Assembly (NCBI GenBank): GCA_019689555.1
Contig: JADGHE010000018.1
Coordinates: 1-54,402 of the forward strand
Source: Variibacter sp.
Lineage (GTDB): Bacteria; Pseudomonadota; Alphaproteobacteria; Rhizobiales; Xanthobacteraceae
Direction: 5' to 3'
Length of the DNA stretch: 54,402 nucleotides
In this document: piece after piece, positions 29,941-38,126 of the stretch
How positions within the stretch are numbered: position 1 is the first letter of the stretch
How the letters are laid out: each line of letters begins with the position of its first letter
Made by a program: the position numbers and the translations under genes
The notes under the pieces: generated by a model
Seen by the model: the letters and a program-made list of their open reading frames with translations, nothing else
Databases searched by the model: none
Told to the model about the DNA's origin: nothing

Positions 29941-30405
29941 TCAGTCTCTCCTCACGTTCTTGCGGTTCATGGCCGCGAGATCGAGCTTTTCCGGCTGCTG
30001 CGCCTCATGGGGATGGTCGGGCCCGGCATAGACGCGCAGGTTCCGCAGCTGGCGGCGCCCGAGCGGCCCGCGCGGCAGCATGCGCTCGACAGCCTTCTCG
30101 ACGATGCGCTCGGGGTGCTTGCCGTTGAGAATAAACGCCGCCGTCCGCGCCTTGATGCCGCCAGGATAGCCGGTGTGGTGGTAATAGACCTTCTGCTGCA
30201 GCTTGCGCCCCGTAAACACCACCTTCTCGGCATTGACGACGATCACGTTGTCCCCGTCGTCGACGTGCGGCGTGTAGGTCGGCTTGTGCTTGCCGCGCAG
30301 CCGCATGGCGACGATGGAGGCGAGGCGTCCGACGACGAGTCCGCTCCCGTCGATCAACACCCACTTCTTCTCGACCTCCGCGGGCTTGGTCGAATAGGTG
30401 GTCAT
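29941..30405 (-). CDS. rplM: 50S ribosomal protein L13
   Basis: 154 residues from the ATG at 30405; the frame contains an earlier in-frame start (30414), but [15 protein letters not shown] is the usual L13 N-terminus in this group. Motifs [33 protein letters not shown] and the [20 protein letters not shown] region are standard. It is the first gene of the rplM-rpsI operon, with a promoter-like sequence about 60 bases upstream. Confidence 0.98.
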   Translation of the reverse strand: MTTYSTKPAEVEKKWVLIDGSGLVVGRLASIVAMRLRGKHKPTYTPHVDDGDNVIVVNAEKVVFTGRKLQQKVYYHHTGYPGGIKARTAAFILNGKHPERIVEKAVERMLPRGPLGRRQLRNLRVYAGPDHPHEAQQPEKLDLAAMNRKNVRRD

Positions 30406-30464
30406 GGCTCTCAAACCCGATGCGAAACGAAAGCGGCGCCGGAACGGCCGCTGGTCGGGCTCGC

Positions 30465-30493
30465 TTGTACACGCGCGAAAGCCCTTCGGTCAA
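30465..30493 (-). promoter_or_regulatory. candidate sigma70-type promoter of rplM-rpsI
   Basis: On the minus strand TTGACC (30493-30488) is followed after 17 bases by GTACAA (30470-30465). The -35 box matches five of six consensus positions and the -10 box four of six. Transcription would start near 30458, about 50 bases ahead of the rplM ATG. Confidence 0.4.
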
Positions 30494-30548
30494 CCGCCCC
30501 GGCCCAAAAAATCGCGCAACCTCAGCGGCCTAGAGGAACGGTATCATA

Positions 30549-30974
30549 TTACTCCGGGATGGAGTACGCGCTGGTGGCGTGGGCCACCGGGGCCTCTTCG
30601 CCGTCGGAGCGCACCGTCACCTCCCCCACCGCCGAGCGTTTGCCGAGGCGCAGCAGCCTCGCGTCGGCGAGCAGGTCGCCCGGCGCCGGCTTGCGCAGAA
30701 AATGGATGTTGAGCTGCGTCGTGACCGCGAGCGGCGCCCAGCCGATGGCGCCGAGCACCACCACGTACATGGCCACGTCGGCGAGCGCCATCATGGTCGG
30801 GCCAGAGATCGTGCCTCCGGGGCGCAGCGTGGAGGGATCGAACTTTCGCCGGACGCGGCAGGCGCCGTATTCGAGATGCTCGATGTACAGTCCGCTCGAT
30901 GGGTTGAATGCTTCCGGAAACTCGGCATGGAGGCGACGCTGGAGCTCCTCCGCCGACATAGCCGCTGCGGCCAT
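30549..30974 (-). CDS. PaaI-type hotdog thioesterase
   Basis: 141 residues from the ATG at 30974, chosen for the GGAGGAAG just upstream rather than the ATG at 31001. The hotdog-fold core shows RPGGTISGPTMMALADVAMY, the usual position of the catalytic Asp/Glu-containing helix, and LNIHFLRKPAPGDLLADARL. Members hydrolyse acyl-CoA or phenylacetyl-CoA-type thioesters in the cytoplasm. It is divergent from an enoyl-CoA hydratase gene 220 bp away, hinting at shared acyl-CoA metabolism; the substrate is unknown. Confidence 0.88.
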   Translation of the reverse strand: MAAAAMSAEELQRRLHAEFPEAFNPSSGLYIEHLEYGACRVRRKFDPSTLRPGGTISGPTMMALADVAMYVVVLGAIGWAPLAVTTQLNIHFLRKPAPGDLLADARLLRLGKRSAVGEVTVRSDGEEAPVAHATSAYSIPE

Positions 30975-31193
30975 TCTTCCTCCCCAAGACCTTGCGCCCA
31001 CGCGCTGCTGTTGCGCGATTCGGTCTACCGCATCGGAGCCGTGCGGTCACGCGGGCCGGCGCGTTCTCGCGCGCAGAAACGGCGCGCATCCGCGGCGCGG
31101 CGCTGCCGACGGGCCGTTGCGCCCCTTCCGCGCGCGGCGCGCCCTTGCGCACCCGGCCGCCGCCGCCCACTATGAGTTCCAAACTCGTCCGGG

Positions 31194-32027
31194 ATGCCAG
31201 CGATGAACGCCCCCGCCCCTGCCCTTCGCGAGACCTCCGCCGCGCCGATCCTGCTGCGCGTGGATGCCGGCGGCGTCGCGACCCTCACGCTCAACCGGCC
31301 GGAGGCGCGCAACGCCCTGTCCGAGGCCATGCTCCGCGCCCTCGGCGAGGCGCTCGGCGCCATCGGCGCCGACCGCGGCGTCCGCGCCGTCGTGCTCGCC
31401 GCCAACGGCCCGGCCTTCTCGGCCGGCCACGACCTCAAGGAGCTGACCGCCCGCCGCACCGACGCCGACGGGGGCCGCGCCTATTTCAAGCAGGTCATGG
31501 AGGCCTGCAGCGCGGTCATGCAGATGATCGTGCGGCTGCCGCAACCGGTGATCGCCGCCGTCGAGGGGGTCGCGACCGCGGCCGGCTGCCAGCTCGTCGC
31601 AAGCTGCGATCTCGCCGTTGCGTCCGAGAGCGCCCGCTTCGCCACGCCGGGCGTCAACATCGGCCTGTTCTGCTCGACCCCCATGGTGGCCCTATCACGC
31701 AACGTCTCGCGCAAGCACGCGATGGAGATGCTGCTGACGGGCGACATGATCTCAGCCGAAGAGGCTTGGCGCATCGGCCTCGTCAACCGCGTCGTCGCCC
31801 CCGGCCGGGCCCGCGAGGAGGCGACCGCGCTCGCCGCGAAGATCGCCGCGAAATCGGGCGCCGTCGTGAAGCTCGGCAAGGAAGCCTTCTACCGGCAGCT
31901 CGAGATGGATCTCGCGCAGGCCTACGCCTATGCGGCCGAGATCATGGTCGAGAACATGATGGCGCAAGACGCCGAAGAGGGCATCTGCGCCTTCATCGAG
32001 AAGCGCACGCCGCGCTGGAAAGACTGA
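31194..32027 (+). CDS. enoyl-CoA hydratase/isomerase family protein
   Basis: 277 residues from the ATG at 31194; an ATG at 31203 is equally possible because neither has a strong ribosome site. The crotonase fold is clear: LNRPEARNALSEAMLRAL, the first oxyanion-hole segment AFSAGHDLKEL, the second VEGVATAAGCQLVASCDL and the ATPGVNIGLFC region. The catalytic glutamates of classical hydratases are not obvious at the usual positions (GCQLV, GLFCS), so another crotonase activity is possible. A CoA-binding protein gene follows after 68 bp on the same strand. Confidence 0.9.
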   Translation: MPAMNAPAPALRETSAAPILLRVDAGGVATLTLNRPEARNALSEAMLRALGEALGAIGADRGVRAVVLAANGPAFSAGHDLKELTARRTDADGGRAYFKQVMEACSAVMQMIVRLPQPVIAAVEGVATAAGCQLVASCDLAVASESARFATPGVNIGLFCSTPMVALSRNVSRKHAMEMLLTGDMISAEEAWRIGLVNRVVAPGRAREEATALAAKIAAKSGAVVKLGKEAFYRQLEMDLAQAYAYAAEIMVENMMAQDAEEGICAFIEKRTPRWKD

Positions 32028-32095
32028 CTGGAAAGACTGAAAAGACTCGCGCGACCCACCTTCCGCCCGCCGCCGCGGCCGCCTATGTTGGCCCC

Positions 32096-32683
32096 ATGAA
32101 CCACGACAGCTACCCCGACGCCTACATCCGCGGCATTCTCAACACCGTGAAGTCGATCGCGATGGTGGGCGTGTCGCCGAAGGAAAATCGTCCGAGCTAC
32201 TTCGCCTTCAAATACCTGCTCGAGCGCGGCTACACCATGATCCCGGTCAATCCGGGCCAGGCGGGCGGCGAGCTGCTCGGACGCAAGGTCTATGCGCGGC
32301 TCGCCGACATCCCCGAGCCGGTCGACATGGTGGATATCTTCCGCGCCTCGCAATATGCCGAGGCCATCGTCGACGAAGCGCTGGCCCTCAAGCCGCGCCC
32401 GCAGGTGATTTGGATGCAGCTCGGCATTCGCAACGATGCCGCGGCCGCCAAGGCGGAAGCCGCCGGGCTCAAGGTCGTGATGAACCGCTGCCCCAAGATC
32501 GAATACGGCCGCCTTTCCTCCGAAATCGGCTGGATGGGCGTCAATTCCCGCACGCTGAGCGCCAAGCGCGCGCCCCTTCTCGGAAAAGGCGTGCAGCGGA
32601 TGTCGCTCAACCGGCAGACCACGACGGGCGGCAGCACCGCGGCGGCGGAACGCGCCGAAAAGGACACGACTGCGGGCCGCTGA
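32096..32683 (+). CDS. CoA-binding domain protein (YccU-like)
   Basis: 195 residues from the ATG at 32096. The N-terminal 140 residues match the small CoA-binding/succinyl-CoA-synthetase-alpha-like Rossmann fold: SIAMVGVSPKENRPSYF, then ERGYTMIPVNPGQAGGELLGRKVY, PVDMVDIFR and VWMQLG-type QVIWMQLGIRND, ending with VVMNRCPKIEYGRL. The C-terminal 50 residues are basic and variable. Relatives bind CoA but have no proven reaction. It lies between the enoyl-CoA hydratase and O-acetylhomoserine sulfhydrylase genes, probably cotranscribed with the former. Confidence 0.9.
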   Translation: MNHDSYPDAYIRGILNTVKSIAMVGVSPKENRPSYFAFKYLLERGYTMIPVNPGQAGGELLGRKVYARLADIPEPVDMVDIFRASQYAEAIVDEALALKPRPQVIWMQLGIRNDAAAAKAEAAGLKVVMNRCPKIEYGRLSSEIGWMGVNSRTLSAKRAPLLGKGVQRMSLNRQTTTGGSTAAAERAEKDTTAGR

Positions 32684-32779
32684 ACCCGTGAGCTTGACCT
32701 GCCCGATCCGTTCTATAAAACATACAAAATGACCTTTAAATCGAACGGCGCGCCCCGGCCGACCATCGAGGACTGAGCC

Positions 32780-34063
32780 ATGACCGACCGCACCCCCGGA
32801 TTCTCCACGCTTGCCATCCATGCCGGCGCGCAGCCGGACCCCACCACGGGCGCCCGGGCGACGCCGATCTACCAGACGACCTCCTTCGTGTTCGACGACG
32901 TCGACCACGCCGCCTCGCTGTTCGGACTGCAGACGTTCGGAAACATCTACACGCGCATCGGCAATCCCACGAACGCGGTGCTGGAGGAGCGCGTCGCGGC
33001 GCTGGAGGGCGGCACGGCCGCGCTCGCCGTCGCCTCGGGGCATGCGGCGCAGGTGATCGCGCTTCACGTGCTGATGACGCCGGGGGACGAGCTCGTCGCC
33101 TCCAAGAAGCTCTACGGAGGCTCGATCAACCAGTTCAACCACTCGTTCAAGAACTTCGGCTGGAACGTCGTGTGGGCCGACCCCGACGACATCTCGACCT
33201 TCGAGCGCGCCATCACGCCGAAGACCAAGGCGATCTTCATCGAGTCGATCGCCAATCCCGGGGGCGTCATCACCGACATCGAGGCGGTCGCGAACGTGGC
33301 GCGCCGCGCGGGCGTGCCGCTTATCGTCGACAACACGCTGGCGACGCCCTATCTGTGCCGGCCCTTCGAGCACGGCGCCGACATCGTCGTGCATTCGCTG
33401 ACGAAGTTCCTCGGGGGCCACGGAAACTCGATCGGCGGCGTCATCGTCGACGGCGGCACGTTCAACTGGTCGCGCGAGGGTCGCTACCCGATGCTGTCGG
33501 AGCCGCGGCCCGAGTACCACGGCATCGTGCTGCACGAGACGTTCGGGAACTTCGCCTACGCCATCGCCTGCCGCGTGCTCAGCCTGCGCGATCTCGGCCC
33601 CGCGCTCTCGCCGTTCAATGCCTTCCTGATCCTCACGGGGATCGAGACGCTGCCGCTGCGCATGCAGCGACATTGCGACAATGCGCTGGCGGTCGCCGAA
33701 TGGCTCGCCTCCCACGAGAAGGTGGCGTGGGTGAGCTATCCCGGCCTTCCCGGGGACCGCTACCACAAGCTCGCCAAGAAATACACGCCGAGGGGAGCGG
33801 GCGCCTGCTTCACCTTCGGGCTGAAGGGCGGCTACGACGCCGGCGTCAAGCTCGTGTCGAACGTGAAGCTCTTTTCCCACCTCGCGAACATCGGCGACAC
33901 GCGCTCGCTCATCATCCATCCCGCCTCCACGACGCATCGCCAACTCACCGATGCGCAGAAGATCCAGGCGGGCGCCGGGCCGGACGTAGTGCGCCTTTCC
34001 GTCGGCCTCGAGGACAAGGAAGACATCATCGCCGACCTGGAGCAGGCCTTGGCCACGGCCTGA
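32780..34063 (+). CDS. metY: O-acetylhomoserine sulfhydrylase (PLP enzyme of methionine synthesis)
   Basis: 427 residues, the length typical of MetY rather than the shorter MetB/MetC/MetZ. The Schiff-base lysine is K209 in [16 protein letters not shown]. Other family marks are [42 protein letters not shown] and the late [10 protein letters not shown]. It makes homocysteine from O-acetylhomoserine and sulfide. GAGGACTGAGCC precedes the ATG at 32780. No SAM-II riboswitch was found in the 96-bp leader, although an A+T-rich patch there could be a promoter. Confidence 0.94.
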   Translation: MTDRTPGFSTLAIHAGAQPDPTTGARATPIYQTTSFVFDDVDHAASLFGLQTFGNIYTRIGNPTNAVLEERVAALEGGTAALAVASGHAAQVIALHVLMTPGDELVASKKLYGGSINQFNHSFKNFGWNVVWADPDDISTFERAITPKTKAIFIESIANPGGVITDIEAVANVARRAGVPLIVDNTLATPYLCRPFEHGADIVVHSLTKFLGGHGNSIGGVIVDGGTFNWSREGRYPMLSEPRPEYHGIVLHETFGNFAYAIACRVLSLRDLGPALSPFNAFLILTGIETLPLRMQRHCDNALAVAEWLASHEKVAWVSYPGLPGDRYHKLAKKYTPRGAGACFTFGLKGGYDAGVKLVSNVKLFSHLANIGDTRSLIIHPASTTHRQLTDAQKIQAGAGPDVVRLSVGLEDKEDIIADLEQALATA

Positions 34064-34150
34064 CGCCGGCCGCGCGGGCGGCCGCTCGCACGGCGCTCCC
34101 GGTTCCGCGCGCCCCGCGCAAAGCGGGCCCGTTTGTCTGATGGGGAGAGG

Positions 34151-35242
34151 CTAACCGGCCGAGCGCGCCGGCTGCGTTCCGGCGCGCAGATTCGGGGCGC
34201 CCTCCCCCTGCTTCTGCGGCGCAAGGCGCGCCACGTGCAGAACCGCGATGGTGAGCACGGCGAGCGCTCCGCCCTGATGCAGTAGCGCAAGGCCGATCGG
34301 CACCACCCAGAGGAGGGTCGCAATTCCGATTGCGGCCTGGAGCGTCACAACGCCGGCGAAGGCGAGCGCCAGGGCCCGGGTTCGCCATTCTCCGCCCGTG
34401 CGAACGGCATCGACCGCGTGGGCAACCGCCGCCAGCCAGAGCGCATAGGCCACCGTACGGTGAACGAACTGCACGGTCAGCTCGTTTTCGAAGAAGTTGC
34501 GCCAGGCCGGAGACAGGAAGAAGAGCTTGTCCGCCGCCGGCACCCAGGCCCCGTCCATCAGCGGCCAAGTGTTGTAGACGAGACCGGCGTCAAGCCCCGC
34601 GACCAGGGCGCCGACGTAAAGCTGCAAAAACACCAGGAGAAGGAGCCCGAACGCGCCGAGCCGCAGCCGCCGCGGCGCGGCCGCAAGCCTGCCCGGCGCG
34701 AGCGCCTCCGCGCTCCAGACCACCGCCGCATAGATCACGCAGGCGAGCGTCAGATGAAACGCAAGCCGGTACTGCGAGACGCTGATGCGCTCGGCGAGCC
34801 CGGAGGCCACCATCCACCAGCCGACCGCGCCCTGCAGCGCGCCGAGCCCGAAGATCATCCACAGCCGCGCGCGCAGCGGCGGCGGCACCGCCCCGCGCCA
34901 CAGGAACCACAGGAACGGAAAAAGAAACGCCGCCCCGATGACGCGGCCGAGCAGCCGGTGCGTCCATTCCCACCAGTAGATGGTCTTGAAGTCGTCAAGG
35001 CTCATCCCGGTGTTGAGGGCCTTGTATTGCGGGATCGCCTTGTATTTCTCGAATTCCGCCTGCCAGTCCGCCTGGGACAGGGGCGGCAGCACGCCCGTGA
35101 CCGGCCGCCATTCGACGATCGAGAGGCCCGATTCGGTGAGCCGGGTGGCTCCGCCGACTATAACCATTGCGAAAATGAGGGCGGCGACCGACCACAGCCA
35201 GATGCGGATGGCCATCGGTCCGGAGGCGGTGGGCTGAGGCAC
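34151..35242 (-). CDS. ctaA: heme A synthase, COX15/CtaA family
   Basis: 363 residues from the GTG at 35242, preferred over the ATG at 35215 because GGAAGGA lies at the right distance upstream of the GTG. Eight membrane segments. The heme-ligand histidines appear in [22 protein letters not shown] and [12 protein letters not shown], and the first helix ends [16 protein letters not shown] as in alphaproteobacterial type 2 CtaA. It oxidises the C8 methyl of heme O to make heme A for aa3-type cytochrome oxidase. Divergent from the DUF2842 gene by 199 bp. Confidence 0.95.
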   Translation of the reverse strand: MPQPTASGPMAIRIWLWSVAALIFAMVIVGGATRLTESGLSIVEWRPVTGVLPPLSQADWQAEFEKYKAIPQYKALNTGMSLDDFKTIYWWEWTHRLLGRVIGAAFLFPFLWFLWRGAVPPPLRARLWMIFGLGALQGAVGWWMVASGLAERISVSQYRLAFHLTLACVIYAAVVWSAEALAPGRLAAAPRRLRLGAFGLLLLVFLQLYVGALVAGLDAGLVYNTWPLMDGAWVPAADKLFFLSPAWRNFFENELTVQFVHRTVAYALWLAAVAHAVDAVRTGGEWRTRALALAFAGVVTLQAAIGIATLLWVVPIGLALLHQGGALAVLTIAVLHVARLAPQKQGEGAPNLRAGTQPARSAG

Positions 35243-35441
35243 GCGCGTTCGATCCTTCCCAGAAAACCGGGCGGAACATATAGTCCGGCCCGCTTTGCGG
35301 CAACGCGGCTCCGCGGCGCTGCGGATGGAGCGGGCGGCGCCGCTCCGACGACGATCAACGGGAGCAAGGACGCCTTGAACGGCACCCGCCCGGCCGAAGA
35401 CGCGGGCATAGGGCGCCATTTGCGAGACAGCCAGGGACGAG

Positions 35442-35657
35442 ATGTCAATCCGGGTTCGCAAATTCATCGGCACCATCGCGCTGCTCGCGCTGGTGTTCGT
35501 GTGGGCCTTGTTCGCCATGGCGGCGGCGCAGTTCATGCTGCCGGCCGTGAACGGCTGGGTCGCGGCGATCTACTATGTCGTGGCGGGCCTCGGCTGGGTG
35601 CTGCCCGCGATGCCGCTCATCCGCTGGATGCAGCGGCCCGACCCGGAGCCGAGCTGA
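35442..35657 (+). CDS. DUF2842 small membrane protein
   Basis: 71 residues with two membrane helices ([20 protein letters not shown] and [20 protein letters not shown]), a basic N-terminus MSIRVRKF and a short [10 protein letters not shown] tail. This is the DUF2842 family, widespread and nearly restricted to alphaproteobacteria and often near ctaA, so a link to respiratory-chain assembly is possible but unproven. Confidence 0.9.
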   Translation: MSIRVRKFIGTIALLALVFVWALFAMAAAQFMLPAVNGWVAAIYYVVAGLGWVLPAMPLIRWMQRPDPEPS

Positions 35658-35678
35658 GCGCCGCCGCGACGGCCCCCG

Positions 35679-36767
35679 TCAGGCTGCGTCGACGCGCCTG
35701 AAGTGGTTCCACAGCGCGGTCGCGGCACCGGAGGTGAGCACCTGCACATAGCGCAGGCGCTGGAACTCGCCGTTGAGCGAAATCCTCGGCAAGGCGGTCA
35801 GGTAGTTCCGGTGCTCGGGGAAAAGGACGCCGGGCCGCGTCGTCACGGCGGTCTTGAAACCGACGTCGCGGGCGATGGCGAATTCGCGCGGCCCTGCCGA
35901 CGTGGGGTCGCCGACCGGAAAGGCGAAATGATCCGGGCGCACGCCGAGCGCGGCCTCGATGGCGTCCGCGCCCGCGAGCATTTCCCGACGCACGACCTCC
36001 TCAGGCTGCTTCCTCAACATCAGATGATTGACGGTGTGGGCGCCGATGGTGACCAGCGGATCGGCCGCGAGCTGTGCGAGTTCGTCCCAGCTCATGCACA
36101 GCCGCTCGCAAAAGGCGCTCGGGTCGACGCCATGGCGCGCCGCAAGGTCGCGAACGATCGCGCGCAGGTCTTCTTCGCTGTCGAGGCTGCGCAGGATCCA
36201 ATAGAGGGCGCGGTAGGTCTCGCGCTTCTCCGCCACCGTGGCGCACCGGAAGGAGCAGCTTTTGCCGGCGATCGCGAGGTCGATGCGCTCTGCGGCCGCG
36301 ATCGCCGCCTCCAGCGTCACCCACCACAGATCGCCCAGCCGGTCGGGAAAGCTCGTCGGCACATAAACGGCGAAGGGGACCGCGTGCTTTTTGAGAATCG
36401 GATAGGCGAAGGTCAGGTTGTCGCGATAGCCGTCGTCGAAGGTAAGGCAGACAAAGCGCCGGCCGAAATCCGCGGTCGTCAGGCGCCGATGCATTTCGTC
36501 GAGCGAGACCAGTTCGGTTCCCGACCGACGCAGCTCGACGATCACATTTTCGAGAAATTCCGGCGCGACCTCGAGCAGGCGGTTGGGCTGGAAAGCGTCG
36601 GCGCGCGCGGGCCGCACGTGATGGAGGGTGAGAATTGCCCCGACTCCGCCGAGCAGTCCGCGCAGAGCGATATAGGCGCCCGTGAAATAGAGCGTTTCGA
36701 GCCCCGTCCGGATCACCGCCTGTCTCAACGCGCCGACTCCTCCGGCCTGAAGCGCCGAGAATTTCAC
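35679..36767 (-). CDS. polysaccharide deacetylase (NodB domain) of the exopolysaccharide locus
   Basis: 362 residues if the GTG at 36767 is used; a TTG at 36728 with GGAGGAG eight bases upstream is an alternative start. The CE4 motifs are present: CLTFDDGYRDN (catalytic base and metal aspartate) and the metal histidines in GAHTVNHLML, then FAFPVGDP. A hydrophobic stretch near residues 28-48 may anchor it in the membrane. It would remove N- or O-acetyl groups from a surface polysaccharide. It is divergent from the BioF2-type acyltransferase gene by 67 bp, so an acetylation/deacetylation pair is conceivable. Confidence 0.9.
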   Translation of the reverse strand: MKFSALQAGGVGALRQAVIRTGLETLYFTGAYIALRGLLGGVGAILTLHHVRPARADAFQPNRLLEVAPEFLENVIVELRRSGTELVSLDEMHRRLTTADFGRRFVCLTFDDGYRDNLTFAYPILKKHAVPFAVYVPTSFPDRLGDLWWVTLEAAIAAAERIDLAIAGKSCSFRCATVAEKRETYRALYWILRSLDSEEDLRAIVRDLAARHGVDPSAFCERLCMSWDELAQLAADPLVTIGAHTVNHLMLRKQPEEVVRREMLAGADAIEAALGVRPDHFAFPVGDPTSAGPREFAIARDVGFKTAVTTRPGVLFPEHRNYLTALPRISLNGEFQRLRYVQVLTSGAATALWNHFRRVDAA

Positions 36768-36834
36768 GGAGGCGTTGAGGAATCTTTACGAAATTGGACA
36801 ATAGCTGCATCCGCTTCTGGAAGCGGGCCCTGCC

Positions 36835-38097
36835 ATGCCTCAAGCCGACTCGATCGCCTTCAACTTGCGCGCCGATCGCGACGAGGCTCGCCCGCGGCCC
36901 GCGCCGGCGCCCGCGCGGCCGCCGCGCAGCGCAAGCGAGACGATGGAGCTTCTGGTCACTTCGGATCTCGCCGCGCTCCAAGACGAATGGCGCGCCTTCG
37001 AGCGCCACGCCGATTGCACCGCGTTCCAGTGCTACGACTGGCTCGCCGCGTGGCAGCGCCACATCGGCGCACTGACGGCGACCGTTCCCGCAATCGTGCT
37101 CGGCCGCCGCGGCGACGAAACCGAGTTCATCCTTCCGCTGGCCGTCCGGCAGCGCGCAGGCTGGCGCGAGCTCACCTTTCTCGGCCGCGATCTCGGCGAC
37201 TACAACGCCCCTTTGCTGGCCTTCGACTTTGAAAAAAGACACACAAATTTCAAAGCGTTATGGGTCGATATTCAGTTTCTTTTGCAGGCAAACAGGCGCT
37301 ACCGCCATGACGTCGTCTTCTTCGACAAGATGCCCGAGCGAGTCGGCGCGCAGGCAAACCCGTTGCTGCAGCTCCCCGTGAGCCGGCATCCGAGCAGCGC
37401 CTATCTCGCGCACCTGACGGACGATTGGGACACCTTCTATGCCGCGAGGCGCTCCTCGGCGACGCGCCGGCGCGACCGCAGCAAGCGCAAGCGGCTCGCG
37501 GAGCACGGCGTGATCCGCCTGGTGACGCCGGCCGCGCCGGACGACAGGCTGCGCACCACGGAGACGCTGATCGAGCAGAAGCGGCGCGCCTTCGCGCGCA
37601 TGGGCGTGCCCGACCTCTTCGCGCGCCCCGGCTACCGCGCGTTCTTTCGCGAGGTCGCGACGAACCCTCGCCTGCGGCCCCTCGTGCATGTGAGCGAGCT
37701 GCAGGTCGGAGAGATCACGGCCGCCGCCAATCTCGGGCTCAGGCTGCGCGACGTCTATTATCACGTTCTCGCAAGCTATGACGACGGGCCGCTCGCGCGC
37801 TTCGGGCCGGGCGCCGCGCATCTGCGCGAGCTTTTGCGCCACGCTATCGAGCAAGGCTGCACGATCTTCGATTTCACCGTCGGCGACGAACCCTACAAGC
37901 GCGACTGGTGCGACACCGAGCTCAAGCTCTATGACCACGTCGCCGCCGCGAGCGCACGCGGGCTCGCGGCCGCCGTGGCGATCGCCGCCGCGCGCGCGGC
38001 GAAGCGCACGATCAAGCAGTCGCCGATTCTCGGGCCGGCGGCTGTCAAGCTGCGCGCGATACTCGGTTCGTTGAAGCGGCGGCGCGGCCGGCGCTGA
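36835..38097 (+). CDS. BioF2/CelD-type GNAT acetyltransferase of polysaccharide biosynthesis
   Basis: 420 residues. After a 40-residue proline/arginine-rich lead comes the two-lobed GNAT fold of the BcsL/CelD (FemAB-related) family: LQDEWRAFERHADCTAFQ, then RRSSATRRRDRSKRKRL (the basic donor region) and IFDFTVGDEPYKRDWCDTE, the family hallmark. Such proteins modify extracellular polysaccharide or cellulose, acting in the cytoplasm. A patch of about 60 bases at 37231-37290 is clearly A+T-rich against the rest of the gene. Starts with ATG at 36835. Confidence 0.9.
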   Translation: MPQADSIAFNLRADRDEARPRPAPAPARPPRSASETMELLVTSDLAALQDEWRAFERHADCTAFQCYDWLAAWQRHIGALTATVPAIVLGRRGDETEFILPLAVRQRAGWRELTFLGRDLGDYNAPLLAFDFEKRHTNFKALWVDIQFLLQANRRYRHDVVFFDKMPERVGAQANPLLQLPVSRHPSSAYLAHLTDDWDTFYAARRSSATRRRDRSKRKRLAEHGVIRLVTPAAPDDRLRTTETLIEQKRRAFARMGVPDLFARPGYRAFFREVATNPRLRPLVHVSELQVGEITAAANLGLRLRDVYYHVLASYDDGPLARFGPGAAHLRELLRHAIEQGCTIFDFTVGDEPYKRDWCDTELKLYDHVAAASARGLAAAVAIAAARAAKRTIKQSPILGPAAVKLRAILGSLKRRRGRR

Positions 38098-38126
38098 TCC
38101 GGCCCGCTCGGCGCGGGAAGGCTGCG

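Noticed and set aside
32684-32779. SAM-II riboswitch upstream of metY
   Set aside because: This leader is a common place for it in Rhizobiales, but the conserved core sequences (TGATTT, GCTAAAAAG-type) are absent.
31928-33943. 671-codon minus-strand frame opposite the CoA-binding and metY genes
   Set aside because: Antisense shadow; composition is His/Arg/Val-rich without motifs.
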